Shown piece by piece: positions 25,478 through 33,941 of a stretch of DNA of 64,000 nt. Under the pieces are notes generated by a model that did not search any database, was not told the DNA's origin, and saw nothing but the letters and a program-made list of their open reading frames with translations. Source of the stretch: Aestuariivita sp. (lineage in GTDB: Bacteria > Pseudomonadota > Alphaproteobacteria > Rhodobacterales > Rhodobacteraceae); contig NZ_JAAWWD010000035.1 in the NCBI RefSeq assembly GCF_021404545.1, positions 1 through 64,000 on the forward strand. Direction: 5' to 3'. Position 1 is the stretch's first letter. Every line of letters begins with the position of its first letter. The position numbers and the translations under genes are program-made.

Positions 25478-26812
25478 ATGCATCCGTTCCAGACAGCCAT
25501 CGCCGATGCGTTGGGCACCGCCCCGACCGACCAGCCAAAGGTGCGCCTTACCGGCGCGGGGACCCTTCCGGCCTGTTTCGATGTGACCGGGCTGGCCACC
25601 GCATCGGTGTCGGCTGCGGCACAGGAGCTGGCCGCGGCCTCGGGGGTGGAGGACGTGCGTGTTGACCGGCGCCTGGCCCTGAAATGGTTCGACATGACGC
25701 TGCGCCCCCAAGGCTGGCAGATGCCGGGGGCATGGGACCCGATTGCCGGGGACTACGCCGCGCGCGACGGGTGGATCCGTCTGCATACAAATGCCCCCCG
25801 CCACCGCGCGGCCGCGATGTCGGTGTTGGGCTGCCCGCCCGACCGGGACGCGGTTGCCCGCGCGGTTCAGCGCTGGGACCGGGACGCGCTGGAAACCGCC
25901 GTAATCGCGGCAGAAGGCTGCGCCGCCGCCATGCGAGGGCTTTCAGACTGGGCCTGCCATCCGCAAGGCATGGCCGTCGCCGCCGAGCCGCTGATCAGGT
26001 GGGACGAGACCGGCCATTGCGATCGGCAAACCGGCCTTTCCGGTCTGAGGGTCCTCGACCTGACCCGCGTTCTGGCCGGACCGGTCGCCACCCGGTTTCT
26101 GGCCGGATTTGGCGCGGATGTGCTGCGCATCGACCCGCCAGGCTGGTCCGAGCCGGGGGTCGAGCCAGAGGTCACGCTTGGGAAACGCTGCGCCGGTCTC
26201 GACCTGCACACAGACGCTGACCGCGCGATCTTTCGACACCTGCTTTCACAGGCCGATGTGCTGGTTCACGGTTACCGCCCCGGTGCGCTCGACGCTCTGG
26301 GGTTTGGCTCCGATACGCGCCTGAGCCTCAATCCCGCGGTGATCGATGTCAGCCTGAACGCCTATGGATGGACGGGCCCTTGGCGATTGCGGCGCGGGTT
26401 TGACAGCCTGATGCAGATGAGCACCGGCATCTCCGCCGAGGGCATGGCGCGCGGCCAGGCGGACCGGCCCGTGCCGCTGCCTGTCCAAGCCCTTGATCAC
26501 GCGACCGGATATCTGATGGCGGCGGCCATATTGCGCGCGCTCCGCGTTCGGGCTGCGACAGGCCGGGTGCTGCGCGCCCGGCTGTCGCTGGCCCGCACGG
26601 CATATCTTCTGACTTCGGGCGGCGCCCAAGACCTGTCGCCGCCATTGGCACCCGAAAGGCCGGCCGATCTGGCACCTGAGCGGGAAGAGACCGGTTGGGG
26701 GCCGGCGCAGCGGGTTCGGTTTCCGGTGACGTTGGCAGGCCACCCGCCCCGCTGGCCGCACCCGGCCGGGCTGCTGCGCCGCCATAGCGCCGCCTGGCGG
26801 GCGCCAGCATGA
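25478..26812 (+). CDS. CaiB/BaiF-type (family III) CoA-transferase
   Basis: The 444-residue protein starts at ATG 25478 after AAAAGGAG. The first 180 residues have no motif I can name. From LSGLRVLDLTRVLAGPVATRFLA the sequence is family III CoA-transferase: ADVLRIDPPG, GKRCAGLDL, VHGYRPGALDALG and the catalytic Asp in RGFDSLMQMSTG. These enzymes move CoA between carboxylic acids through a glutamyl/aspartyl-CoA intermediate. The open frame continues upstream to 24758, but that stretch is antisense to the citrate synthase and is rejected. It lies beside the malyl-CoA genes, so an organic-acid CoA ester is the likely substrate. Confidence 0.8.
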   Translation: MHPFQTAIADALGTAPTDQPKVRLTGAGTLPACFDVTGLATASVSAAAQELAAASGVEDVRVDRRLALKWFDMTLRPQGWQMPGAWDPIAGDYAARDGWIRLHTNAPRHRAAAMSVLGCPPDRDAVARAVQRWDRDALETAVIAAEGCAAAMRGLSDWACHPQGMAVAAEPLIRWDETGHCDRQTGLSGLRVLDLTRVLAGPVATRFLAGFGADVLRIDPPGWSEPGVEPEVTLGKRCAGLDLHTDADRAIFRHLLSQADVLVHGYRPGALDALGFGSDTRLSLNPAVIDVSLNAYGWTGPWRLRRGFDSLMQMSTGISAEGMARGQADRPVPLPVQALDHATGYLMAAAILRALRVRAATGRVLRARLSLARTAYLLTSGGAQDLSPPLAPERPADLAPEREETGWGPAQRVRFPVTLAGHPPRWPHPAGLLRRHSAAWRAPA

Positions 26813-26955
26813 GGCCGACCCGCACCCGGCGCTTCAGCACCACCGGGGCAAAGCCGGCCCAAACCATCACCGGCCGCAGCCCGCGCGGGCGGAGCGCTGA
26901 CCCGCCACGCACCGATTTATGCAAGAAGTGAAGCCAGTTAGCGCCAGATTGCACG

Positions 26956-26973
26956 GGTTGCAGACAGGTTGCA
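26956..26973. repeat. tandem GGTTGCA repeat upstream of the SnoaL-like gene
   Basis: GGTTGCA occurs at 26956-26962 and 26967-26973, one helical turn apart, with a further TTGCA at 26949. It lies about 70 bases before the ATG at 27046 in a 233-base gap that otherwise shows no gene. A regulator site is possible. Confidence 0.3.
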
Positions 26974-27045
26974 TCTTGGGCGTTGTCATTCGCCGCGGGT
27001 GACCTATCCTTCAGCCGCCACTCACAGCCGGGCGGGGACCAAAAA

Positions 27046-27456
27046 ATGGTAGACAAGGCAGACTTCCAGGCCTTTCTGGACGGCATATCCGATTGCTTCA
27101 TCACCCATGATTTCGAGCCATGGAGGAGCCGCATCATCCTGCCCTTTTCACTGGTCACCAGCGTCGGACCGATTGTCCTTACAACCGAAGAAGCCCTGCG
27201 CGAAAATTTCGAGCTTTATCTGCAGGCCGTGGATGCGATGAAGCTGGATCAGGTGGTCAGGGTGCCCATCAGCTTTGAGGATTGCGTCGACGGGACATGG
27301 ATTGGCACCTATGAGACCAATCTGCTGAGCGGCGGGGTGCGCGCGACAGATCCCTATATCTCCTCCGCGCTGCTGATCCCCTATCCGGATGGATTGAAAA
27401 TGACCTCAATTCTGAACGCGCGCGGACACCATTACTGGACGGGCCTTTCGCCTTGA
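27046..27456 (+). CDS. small SnoaL/NTF2-like protein
   Basis: The 136-residue protein has GGGGA before ATG 27046. The pattern FLDGISDCFITHDFEPWRSRIILPFSLV, a helical start followed by beta strands and an ALLIPYPDGLKMTSILNARGHH end, fits a cystatin/NTF2-like fold. No catalytic residues can be named and there is no signal peptide. It is followed by another NTF2-like gene and then the molybdenum hydroxylase operon on the same strand. Function unknown. Confidence 0.6.
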   Translation: MVDKADFQAFLDGISDCFITHDFEPWRSRIILPFSLVTSVGPIVLTTEEALRENFELYLQAVDAMKLDQVVRVPISFEDCVDGTWIGTYETNLLSGGVRATDPYISSALLIPYPDGLKMTSILNARGHHYWTGLSP

Positions 27457-27490
27457 CGGATCGCGGGGCTGGTTTGCAACGGTGCGCCAG

Positions 27491-27880
27491 ATGACAGAAG
27501 ATGAACAGATCGCCTTGGTCCGACGCTATTTTGCCGCTGTCGATGGCCAAATACTCGACGATGTGCTGGCCACATTGACCGCAGATTGCGTATTCACCGT
27601 CCAAACCCACGCGGTCCGGCTGGAGGGGACGGCGCAGATAAGCGCCATGTTCAACAGGCTTTGGCAAAGCCACCGCGCGGTCCGACATCATGATTTTCGG
27701 TTTCTTCCCGACCGGCATGGCCGCAGGATCGCGGCGCAGTTCCAGGTGGAAAACACCGAGTTGGACGGACGGCTGACCTGCAAGTCCAACTGCAATTTTT
27801 TTGACATCCGTGCAGATCGGTTTTCGGCGGTTGCGGTCTATATGGCCGGGGCCAATACACTTGATCATGCCGGGCGCTGA
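27491..27880 (+). CDS. SnoaL-like (NTF2 superfamily) protein
   Basis: The 129-residue product begins MTEDEQIALVRRYFAAVDGQ, the usual first helix of SnoaL-like proteins, with LATLTADCVFTVQTHAVRLEGTAQISAMF as the following strand-helix part. GTG 27482 is an alternative start three codons earlier; neither has a strong ribosome-binding site. It may be a small isomerase, hydrolase or binding protein. The position between the first NTF2-like gene and the molybdenum hydroxylase suggests a shared pathway, though the 95-base gap leaves this open. Confidence 0.65.
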   Translation: MTEDEQIALVRRYFAAVDGQILDDVLATLTADCVFTVQTHAVRLEGTAQISAMFNRLWQSHRAVRHHDFRFLPDRHGRRIAAQFQVENTELDGRLTCKSNCNFFDIRADRFSAVAVYMAGANTLDHAGR

Positions 27881-27975
27881 GCCAATAGAAGCCGCATAGG
27901 CGACTTCCCCCTTGAAACCGGGGGGCATTTGCCTGTCTGATGCATCCTGCGAACGGCACATAGGAAGACGATCTC

Positions 27976-28836
27976 ATGCACTATCATTCGCCCACCAGCG
28001 TCGAGGACGCGGTCAAGGTTCTGGCCGCGCAATCGGGAGATTGCCGCATTCTGGCCGGTGGCACCGATCTTTTGGTCCGGATGCGCTCGGGCCTGGCCGA
28101 GCCGGATGCGATCCTCGACATCAAGCGCATCGACGGGATGCGCAGCATCACCCGCGAAGAGGGCGGGTTTCGCGTGGGCGCGGCCGTCTCGGGCACCGAG
28201 ATGGCAGAGCATGCAGCACTGGTGGCCGCTTGGCCCGGCGTGGTGGAGGCGACGGGCCTGATCGGATCGACGCAAATCCAGGGACGCGCGACGATGGCGG
28301 GCAATCTCTGCAACGCCTCGCCCGCCGCCGACAGCGTGCCCGCGATGGTGGCCGCCGGTGCCGTGGCCCAGGTTGCCGGGCCAAACGGGGTGCGCGACAT
28401 ACCCGTGGCCCAGATCCCGACCGGTCCCGGCAAGACATCGCTTGGGCCGGGGGAGTTCGTCACCTCGATCTTTCTGCCCGCGCGGCCCGACCGCGCCTCG
28501 GACGCGTATCTGCGGTTCATTCCGCGCACAGAGATGGATATCGCCGTGGTGGGCTGCGGTGTCTCGATCACGCTCGATGCATCGGGCACCTGCACGGAAG
28601 CGCGCGTCGCTCTGGGTGCGGTCGCGCCGACCGTGATCGAGGTGCCCGAGGCGGCCACGGCCCTCGTCGGCACGCCCCTGGATGACCCCGCACTGAGCGC
28701 GCTCTCTGCGGCCTGTTCGGCGGCCGCCTCCCCTATTTCCGACAAACGCGGCACGGTCGAATTCCGGACCCATGTTGCGGGCGTTCTGGCCCGCCGCGCC
28801 GCCGTCATCGCCAAAACCCGCGCAGGAGCCGCATGA
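27976..28836 (+). CDS. molybdenum hydroxylase FAD-binding subunit (CoxM/XdhB-like)
   Basis: The 286-residue subunit carries FAD and passes electrons from the iron-sulfur subunit to the acceptor. It begins MHYHSPTSVEDAVKVLAAQSGD, with the FAD motifs LAGGTDLLVRMRSG near residue 35 and GSTQIQGRATMAGNLCNASP near residue 100. Length equals that of CoxM-type subunits. AGGAAG lies upstream of ATG 27976. The last bases overlap the small-subunit start (ATGATG), so the operon is translationally coupled. Confidence 0.93.
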   Translation: MHYHSPTSVEDAVKVLAAQSGDCRILAGGTDLLVRMRSGLAEPDAILDIKRIDGMRSITREEGGFRVGAAVSGTEMAEHAALVAAWPGVVEATGLIGSTQIQGRATMAGNLCNASPAADSVPAMVAAGAVAQVAGPNGVRDIPVAQIPTGPGKTSLGPGEFVTSIFLPARPDRASDAYLRFIPRTEMDIAVVGCGVSITLDASGTCTEARVALGAVAPTVIEVPEAATALVGTPLDDPALSALSAACSAAASPISDKRGTVEFRTHVAGVLARRAAVIAKTRAGAA

Positions 28837-29315
28837 TGAGCAAGATCCATGTCACCACCACGATCAATGGCGACCCGACCGAATTTCTGTGCGAGGCCGA
28901 CGAGACGCTGTTGGACGTGCTGCGCGACAGGCTGGGCCTGACCGGCTCTAAGGAAGGCTGCGGCACCGGCGATTGCGGCGCCTGTTCGGTCACCGTGGGC
29001 GGGCGGCTGGTCTGTTCATGCCTGATGCTGGGCGCCGAGGCCGAAGGCCAGGAGATCGGCACGATCGAAGGCATGGCCGAGGGCGAGAGCCTGCATCCCT
29101 TGCAAAAGAAATTCATCGAACATGCCGCTTTGCAATGCGGCATCTGCACCCCCGGTCTGCTGGTCGCGGCCAAATCGCTTTTGGAACACAACCCCGACCC
29201 GACCGAGGAAGAGACCCGGTACTGGCTGGCTGGCAACCTCTGCCGCTGCACCGGCTATGACAAGATCATCCGCGCCGTGATGGACGCGGGCAAAGACATG
29301 CGGGAGGCATCGTAA
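28833..29315 (+). CDS. molybdenum hydroxylase [2Fe-2S] subunit (CoxS-like)
   Basis: The 160-residue subunit has two [2Fe-2S] clusters. The N-terminal plant-ferredoxin type has the ligand run GCGTGDCGACSV with a later Cys in SCLM; the C-terminal four-helix type has QCGICTPG and NLCRCTGY. It relays electrons between the molybdenum cofactor in the large subunit and FAD. It starts inside the FAD-subunit stop and ends in TAATG shared with the large subunit. Confidence 0.95.
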   Translation: MMSKIHVTTTINGDPTEFLCEADETLLDVLRDRLGLTGSKEGCGTGDCGACSVTVGGRLVCSCLMLGAEAEGQEIGTIEGMAEGESLHPLQKKFIEHAALQCGICTPGLLVAAKSLLEHNPDPTEEETRYWLAGNLCRCTGYDKIIRAVMDAGKDMREAS

Positions 29316-31555
29316 TGGCGCTCGACAGCAAATCCGAACTGCGTGAATTCAAGATCGTGGGCACCCGGCCCTTGCGCCCCGACGGGATCGACAAGGTCAC
29401 CGGCAAGGCGCGCTTTGGCGCCGATATCACGGCGCCCGGCATGCTGGTGGGTCTGGTGCTGCGCAGCCCGCACGCCCATGCACGCATCGTCTCAATCGAC
29501 ACGTCGCGGGCCGAGGCCGTGCCCGGCGTGCATGCCGTCGTGACCCGCGCTGATTTCGCGGAACCGGGTGAGGATGTCGCCGATATCCTGGATAACTGCA
29601 TGGCGGGCGCCAAAGCGCTTTATGACGGTCATGCGGTGGCGGCAATCGCCGCCTCCTCGGGCAAGATCGCACGCGATGCATTGAAACTCATCGACGTGGT
29701 CTATGAGGTGCTCCCTCATGTGACGGATGTGGACGCAGCCATGAAACCCGGTGCTCCGGTCCTGCATGAGGGGCGCACCGACGAGACGGTGCCCGAGGGG
29801 CTGTCGCCCAACGTGATCTCGCGCCATGAGTTCGGTCACGGCGATATCGAGGCTGGCCTCGCGCAGGCCGACCGGATCGTCGAGCGGACTTTCCAGACCG
29901 AGGCCACGCATCAGGGTTATATCGAGCCGCATGCCTGTCTGGCGCAGATGGGGCCGGACGGTCAGGCGGATTTGTGGTGCTGCACCCAGGGGCACTATAT
30001 GGCCCGCAATGTCTGCGCCGAAATCCTGGGGCTGGAGCAGGGTCAGTTGCGCGTTACCGCCTCCGAAATCGGCGGCGGGTTCGGCGGCAAGACCACGGTC
30101 TTTCTGGAGCCCGTCGCGCTGATGCTGGCCCGGAAATCGGGCCGCCCGGTCAAGATGGTGATGACCCGTTCGGAGGTGCTGCGCGCAACGGGGCCCACAG
30201 CGTCAAGCTCCATCGATGTCAAGATCGGCATGACCAAGGACGGGCGCATCACCGCAGGCTTTGCCGAGCTGCGCTATCAGGGCGGGGCATATCCCGGCTC
30301 GCCGGTGGATATGGGCTCGATGTCGGCTTTTGCCCCTTATGATCTGGAGCATGTCAAAACCATCGGTTGGGATGTGGTGACCAACCGTCCGAAACAGGCC
30401 GCCTATCGCGCGCCGGGTGCGCCGATGGCCGCCTTCGCGGTGGAATCGGCAATTGACGAGCTGGCACGCGGCTTTGGCCTCGACCCGCTGGAGGTGCGAC
30501 TGAAAAACGCCGCGCGCGAGGGCACGCGCGCTTCCTACGGGCCCACCTATCCCGCCATCGGGCTGGAGGCGACCTTGCGCACGGCCAAGGATCACCCGCA
30601 TTGGTCCGCTCCTTTGGGCGAAAACCAGGGGCGCGGCGTGGCCTGCGGGTTCTGGTTCAACTTCGGCGGCGACACTTGCGTGACGCTCAACATCACGCCC
30701 GATGGCACGGTGACCGTGTCCGAAGGCAACCCCGATATCGGCGGCAGCCGCGCGTCGATGTCGATGATGGCCGCCGAAGAGTTGGGCATCCCTTATGAAA
30801 AGGTGCGCACCATCGTCGCCGATACCGGATCGCTGGGTCAGAACGAGGTCACCGACGGCTCCCGCGTGACATTCGCCGTGGGGCTGGCCACCATCGAGGC
30901 CGCCCGCGCCGCCATCCGCGAGATGTGCAAGCGCGCGGCCATGGTCTGGGGGATCGAGCCCGAGGCGGTGGAATGGGTCGATGGCGCGGCCCAGCCCGCA
31001 GGGCCCAACGCGGGCGAGCACCCGCCGATGACCCTGGCCGAAATCGCAGCAATTGCGTCGAACACAGGCGGTCCCATTGCGGGCCATCACGAGGCCAATC
31101 CCGAAGGGGCCGGCGTCAGCTTTGCCACCCATATGGTCGATACCGAGGTCGATCCCGACACCGGCGCGGTCAAGATCCTGCGCTATACCGTGTTCCAGGA
31201 CGCGGGCAAGGCGATCCACCCGGCCTATGTGGAGGGTCAGTTCCAGGGCGGAGCCGTGCAGGGCATCGGCTGGGCGCTGAACGAGGAGTATATCTATGGC
31301 GAAGACGGCGTGCTGCAAAACGCAGGCTTTCTCGATTACCGGGTGCCCGTCGCCTCGGACCTGCCGATGATCGACACGGTCATTCTGGAGATCCCGAACC
31401 CCGGCCACCCTTACGGTGTGCGTGGCGTGGGCGAGACCTCCATCGTGCCACCGCTGGCGGCGGTGGCCAACGCGGTCTCGGCGGCCAGCGGTGTGCGGAT
31501 GACCAGCCTGCCGATCTCGCCGCCGAAACTCCTGGCGGCGCTGCACGAGCGCTAA
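29315..31555 (+). CDS. molybdenum hydroxylase large, molybdopterin-binding subunit (xanthine oxidase family)
   Basis: The 746-residue subunit binds the molybdenum cofactor. Typical segments are GKARFGADITAPGMLVG, the GGGFGGKT cofactor loop near residue 255, and the C-terminal catalytic-Glu motif GVRGVGETSIVPP. The loop over the active site reads AYRAPGAP, which is neither AYXCSFR of form I CO dehydrogenase nor AYRGAGR of form II. It is therefore an aldehyde, purine or other aromatic/heterocycle hydroxylase of unknown substrate. The gene overlaps the small-subunit stop and is followed five bases later by a MoaD-like gene. Confidence 0.93.
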   Translation: MALDSKSELREFKIVGTRPLRPDGIDKVTGKARFGADITAPGMLVGLVLRSPHAHARIVSIDTSRAEAVPGVHAVVTRADFAEPGEDVADILDNCMAGAKALYDGHAVAAIAASSGKIARDALKLIDVVYEVLPHVTDVDAAMKPGAPVLHEGRTDETVPEGLSPNVISRHEFGHGDIEAGLAQADRIVERTFQTEATHQGYIEPHACLAQMGPDGQADLWCCTQGHYMARNVCAEILGLEQGQLRVTASEIGGGFGGKTTVFLEPVALMLARKSGRPVKMVMTRSEVLRATGPTASSSIDVKIGMTKDGRITAGFAELRYQGGAYPGSPVDMGSMSAFAPYDLEHVKTIGWDVVTNRPKQAAYRAPGAPMAAFAVESAIDELARGFGLDPLEVRLKNAAREGTRASYGPTYPAIGLEATLRTAKDHPHWSAPLGENQGRGVACGFWFNFGGDTCVTLNITPDGTVTVSEGNPDIGGSRASMSMMAAEELGIPYEKVRTIVADTGSLGQNEVTDGSRVTFAVGLATIEAARAAIREMCKRAAMVWGIEPEAVEWVDGAAQPAGPNAGEHPPMTLAEIAAIASNTGGPIAGHHEANPEGAGVSFATHMVDTEVDPDTGAVKILRYTVFQDAGKAIHPAYVEGQFQGGAVQGIGWALNEEYIYGEDGVLQNAGFLDYRVPVASDLPMIDTVILEIPNPGHPYGVRGVGETSIVPPLAAVANAVSAASGVRMTSLPISPPKLLAALHER

Positions 31556-31560
31556 CCGCC

Positions 31561-31806
31561 ATGGTCCAGGTGCGCATCTGGGGATCGCTGGCGGCCGCGA
31601 CCGAGGATCAGACAGAGGTCGAGATCGAGGCCAGCACGTTGCGCGAATTGCTCGACGGGCTGGCCGCGCGCTACCCCGCGATGCGCCCGCAACTGGAGCG
31701 TGGAGTCTCGGTCTCCATAGACGGGCGCATTTACACAGAAAACTGGTTCACACCGATCCATAAAGACAGCGAGGTTGTATTGCTGGCTCGGTTGAAGGGC
31801 GGCTGA
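31561..31806 (+). CDS. MoaD/ThiS-like ubiquitin-fold protein
   Basis: The 81-residue protein has the beta-grasp pattern (MVQVRIWGSLAAAT, TLRELLDGLAARYPAM) and ends in RLKGG, the C-terminal Gly-Gly that is thiocarboxylated in MoaD, ThiS and related sulfur carriers. It follows the molybdenum hydroxylase large subunit after only 5 bases. It could supply sulfur for cofactor synthesis or for the terminal sulfido ligand of this enzyme. A dedicated carrier at the end of such an operon is less common than the three-subunit core. Confidence 0.85.
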   Translation: MVQVRIWGSLAAATEDQTEVEIEASTLRELLDGLAARYPAMRPQLERGVSVSIDGRIYTENWFTPIHKDSEVVLLARLKGG

Positions 31807-32079
31807 CCTGCGGTCGGTCTGGCGACGTGACTGTGTCCTTTGGTCAACGCGCATCCTTTCAAACGGCTGACTGGCGATCCCAGGGGATATCGCGCCGCGC
31901 TCTGTCGTCTGGATGGCTGGTTGAGCACGAGGCCCCGACCCGCCATCTTCCAGACCGGGACATGGCCTGGGGCAATTTCACATCTTCTGCTATCGGGCAT
32001 GCGATGATCTAATGCAGCCTCAACGCCGTGATCGCCAAAGGCGCGACCAGAGCGGCCAATGGAAACAGGCAGAGGGTCG

Positions 32080-32760
32080 ATGAACATAGCGTCGTTGCAA
32101 GACAGCTGGGTGGAACGGTTTCCCGGCCTCTCCCGGCTTGATACGCCAACCAAGGATTTGCTGCTGTCGCGCAGCACGATCATCGAAGTGCCCGCCGGAA
32201 CGATGATATTCGGCCCCGGCCATTCGCCCGAAAACATGCTGTTTCTGCTGAACGGAACCGTTCGGGTGCAGCAGGTCTCGGAAACCGGGCACGAGATCGT
32301 CCTCTACCGCATTCAGGCAGGGGAAAGCTGCGTTCTGACAACGGCCTGCCTTCTGGCCTATGACGATTACTCCGCCGAAGGGATTTCGGAAACCGATGTG
32401 CAGGCCGCGGCGGTGCCCCGGGTCGTTTTCGACGATCTGGTGGCGCAGTCCAAAACCTTCCGCGATTTCGTGTTCGCCGCGTTTTCCAAGCGCATCACGG
32501 ACCTGTTTCTGATGATCGACGAGGTTGCGTTTCAACGTATGGATGTCCGCCTTGCAGACAAACTGATCGCTCTTGCAGGTCAGGACGACACGATTGCGAC
32601 AACCCACCAAAAGCTGTCTGTTGAACTGGGCACGGCACGCGAGGTGATCTCGCGCCAGCTTCAGGAGTTTCAGCGCCGTGGCTGGATCGAACAGGCGCGC
32701 GGGCATATCAACCTCTTGAAGCGAGATGAGTTGAGCGCATTGGCCGGGCACAATACCTAA
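32080..32760 (+). CDS. Crp/Fnr-family transcriptional regulator
   Basis: From ATG 32080, preceded by AGAGGG, the product is 226 residues. It has a cyclic-nucleotide-binding-like barrel (residues about 35-125) and a C-terminal winged HTH (TTHQKLSVELGTAREVISRQLQEF). Two cysteines, Cys84 and Cys90 in ESCVLTTACLL, lie in the sensor domain; the Fnr N-terminal cysteine cluster is missing. It leads a sulfide/persulfide operon, so a thiol switch that senses sulfane sulfur is a reasonable inference. The 273 bases before it contain no supported gene. ATG 32059 is a less likely start. Confidence 0.85.
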   Translation: MNIASLQDSWVERFPGLSRLDTPTKDLLLSRSTIIEVPAGTMIFGPGHSPENMLFLLNGTVRVQQVSETGHEIVLYRIQAGESCVLTTACLLAYDDYSAEGISETDVQAAAVPRVVFDDLVAQSKTFRDFVFAAFSKRITDLFLMIDEVAFQRMDVRLADKLIALAGQDDTIATTHQKLSVELGTAREVISRQLQEFQRRGWIEQARGHINLLKRDELSALAGHNT

Positions 32761-32775
32761 AAAATTCGCGGTTCG

Positions 32776-32788
32776 GTGACTTTGTCAC
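32776..32788. promoter_or_regulatory. GTGAC-TTT-GTCAC palindrome before the sulfide operon
   Basis: GTGAC (32776-32780) and GTCAC (32784-32788) flank three bases. The half-sites resemble Crp-type GTGA/TCAC, but the spacer is one base shorter than in the Crp consensus. It lies between the regulator gene and the DUF2892 gene, 56 bases before the latter's start. Confidence 0.5.
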
Positions 32789-32843
32789 TGACCCGACTCT
32801 GTCGGCTGGACCATCATGGCGCCAGCAAACAAGGAGTTGTCGA

Positions 32844-33056
32844 ATGACTGCCAATGTTGGAACACTTGATCGTCTTGTCCGCCTGATCCTGGGCATCGTG
32901 CTGCTGGCGGCGCCTTTCGTGTCTGGGAGTGTGCTGTTTCAATCCACCACACTGTTCGTGGCATCAATCCTTGTCGGATTGGTGCTGATCGCCACCTCGG
33001 CGCTCAAGTTCTGCCCCCTGTATCGCCTTTTGGGCCTGCGGACATGCCGGGTGTGA
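32844..33056 (+). CDS. DUF2892 small membrane protein (YgaP-like)
   Basis: The 70-residue protein has two membrane segments (LILGIVLLAAPFV and TTLFVASILVGLVLIATSAL) and ends with a CPLYRLLGLRTC motif, the usual form of the DUF2892/YgaP membrane domain. In other proteins this domain is joined to rhodanese; here it stands alone. AAGGAG precedes ATG 32844. Its stop shares a base with the next start (TGATG). With the YeeE/YedE proteins it probably helps move sulfur compounds across the membrane. Confidence 0.85.
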   Translation: MTANVGTLDRLVRLILGIVLLAAPFVSGSVLFQSTTLFVASILVGLVLIATSALKFCPLYRLLGLRTCRV

Positions 33057-33490
33057 TGATGGAGACCGTCTTCACGCCGCTGCAATCGCTGGGAGGGGGC
33101 GCCCTGATCGGTCTGGCCGCCGTTTTGTTGATGGCAACCCTTGGCCGGGTGATGGGTGCGACCGGGATCGTGACTGGCCTGATGCAACCGGCAAATCTGG
33201 GGGACTGGACCTGGCGCGCCGCGCTCCTGGCCGGGATGATCAGCGGACCCGCCGCATTTCTGCTTCTGAGCGGTCAGATGCCCGAGATCCAGGTGCCCGC
33301 CTCAACGTCAATGCTGATCATTGGCGGTCTGATCGTCGGCATCGGCGTGACGTTCGGCTCGGGTTGTACCTCTGGTCACGGGGTTTGCGGGATGGCGCGG
33401 CTGTCCCCCCGCTCCATCGTGGCGACCCTGACCTTTATGTTCACCACAGCGATCACCGTGTTCGTGATCCGCCATCTGATTGGAGGCTAA
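33056..33490 (+). CDS. YeeE/YedE-family sulfur transporter, first half
   Basis: The 144-residue membrane protein starts at ATG 33056 overlapping the upstream stop. About four helices are visible, with the family motif [19 protein letters not shown], whose cysteine is typical of YeeE/YedE proteins that take up thiosulfate or related sulfur compounds. The next gene supplies the second half, so the two likely form one channel. PmpA/PmpB is the naming used for such split pairs next to BigR-type sulfide operons. Confidence 0.88.
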   Translation: MMETVFTPLQSLGGGALIGLAAVLLMATLGRVMGATGIVTGLMQPANLGDWTWRAALLAGMISGPAAFLLLSGQMPEIQVPASTSMLIIGGLIVGIGVTFGSGCTSGHGVCGMARLSPRSIVATLTFMFTTAITVFVIRHLIGG

Positions 33491-33493
33491 GCG

Positions 33494-33931
33494 ATGCGCC
33501 TGATCCTGAGTTACGTCATCGGTTTGGTCTTTGGCCTGGGCATTTCTATTTCGGGCATGGCCAACCCGGCCAAGGTCCTGAACTTTTTCGACATCGCGGG
33601 CAACTGGGATCCCAGCCTGGCCTTTGTGATGGGCGGCGCGCTGGTCGTCACCGCGTTGGGCTATCGGTTTGTCCTGCGTCGCCCGGCGCCATTGATCGAC
33701 ACCGCGTTTCATCTGCCCACGCGGCGCGATCTTGATGCGCCGCTGATCCTGGGTTCGGGGGTCTTTGGCATCGGTTGGGGCATCGCGGGCTTTTGCCCCG
33801 GCGGCGCCTTGCCCGCCCTTGGCACCGGGCGCAGTGAGGTTGTGATCTTTGTGGCAGCGATGCTGGCGGGCATTGTGCTGGCCAAGGCCGTGCGCGGCGC
33901 TCTTGCCGCCCGCACCCCATCTACCGTTTGA
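33494..33931 (+). CDS. YeeE/YedE-family (DUF6691) sulfur transporter, second half
   Basis: The 145-residue membrane protein begins MRLILSYVIGLVFGLGISISGMANPAKV and has the second family motif GWGIAGFCPGGALPALG. It starts three bases after its partner gene. Together the pair corresponds to one full-length YeeE/YedE protein and should import a sulfur compound for, or export one from, the persulfide oxidation pathway encoded downstream. Confidence 0.88.
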   Translation: MRLILSYVIGLVFGLGISISGMANPAKVLNFFDIAGNWDPSLAFVMGGALVVTALGYRFVLRRPAPLIDTAFHLPTRRDLDAPLILGSGVFGIGWGIAGFCPGGALPALGTGRSEVVIFVAAMLAGIVLAKAVRGALAARTPSTV

Positions 33932-33941
33932 AGGAGGAGAC

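Noticed and set aside
29315-31555. Aerobic carbon monoxide dehydrogenase (coxL)
   Set aside because: The active-site loop is AYRAPGAP, not AYXCSFR or AYRGAGR, so the CO dehydrogenase name is not supported.
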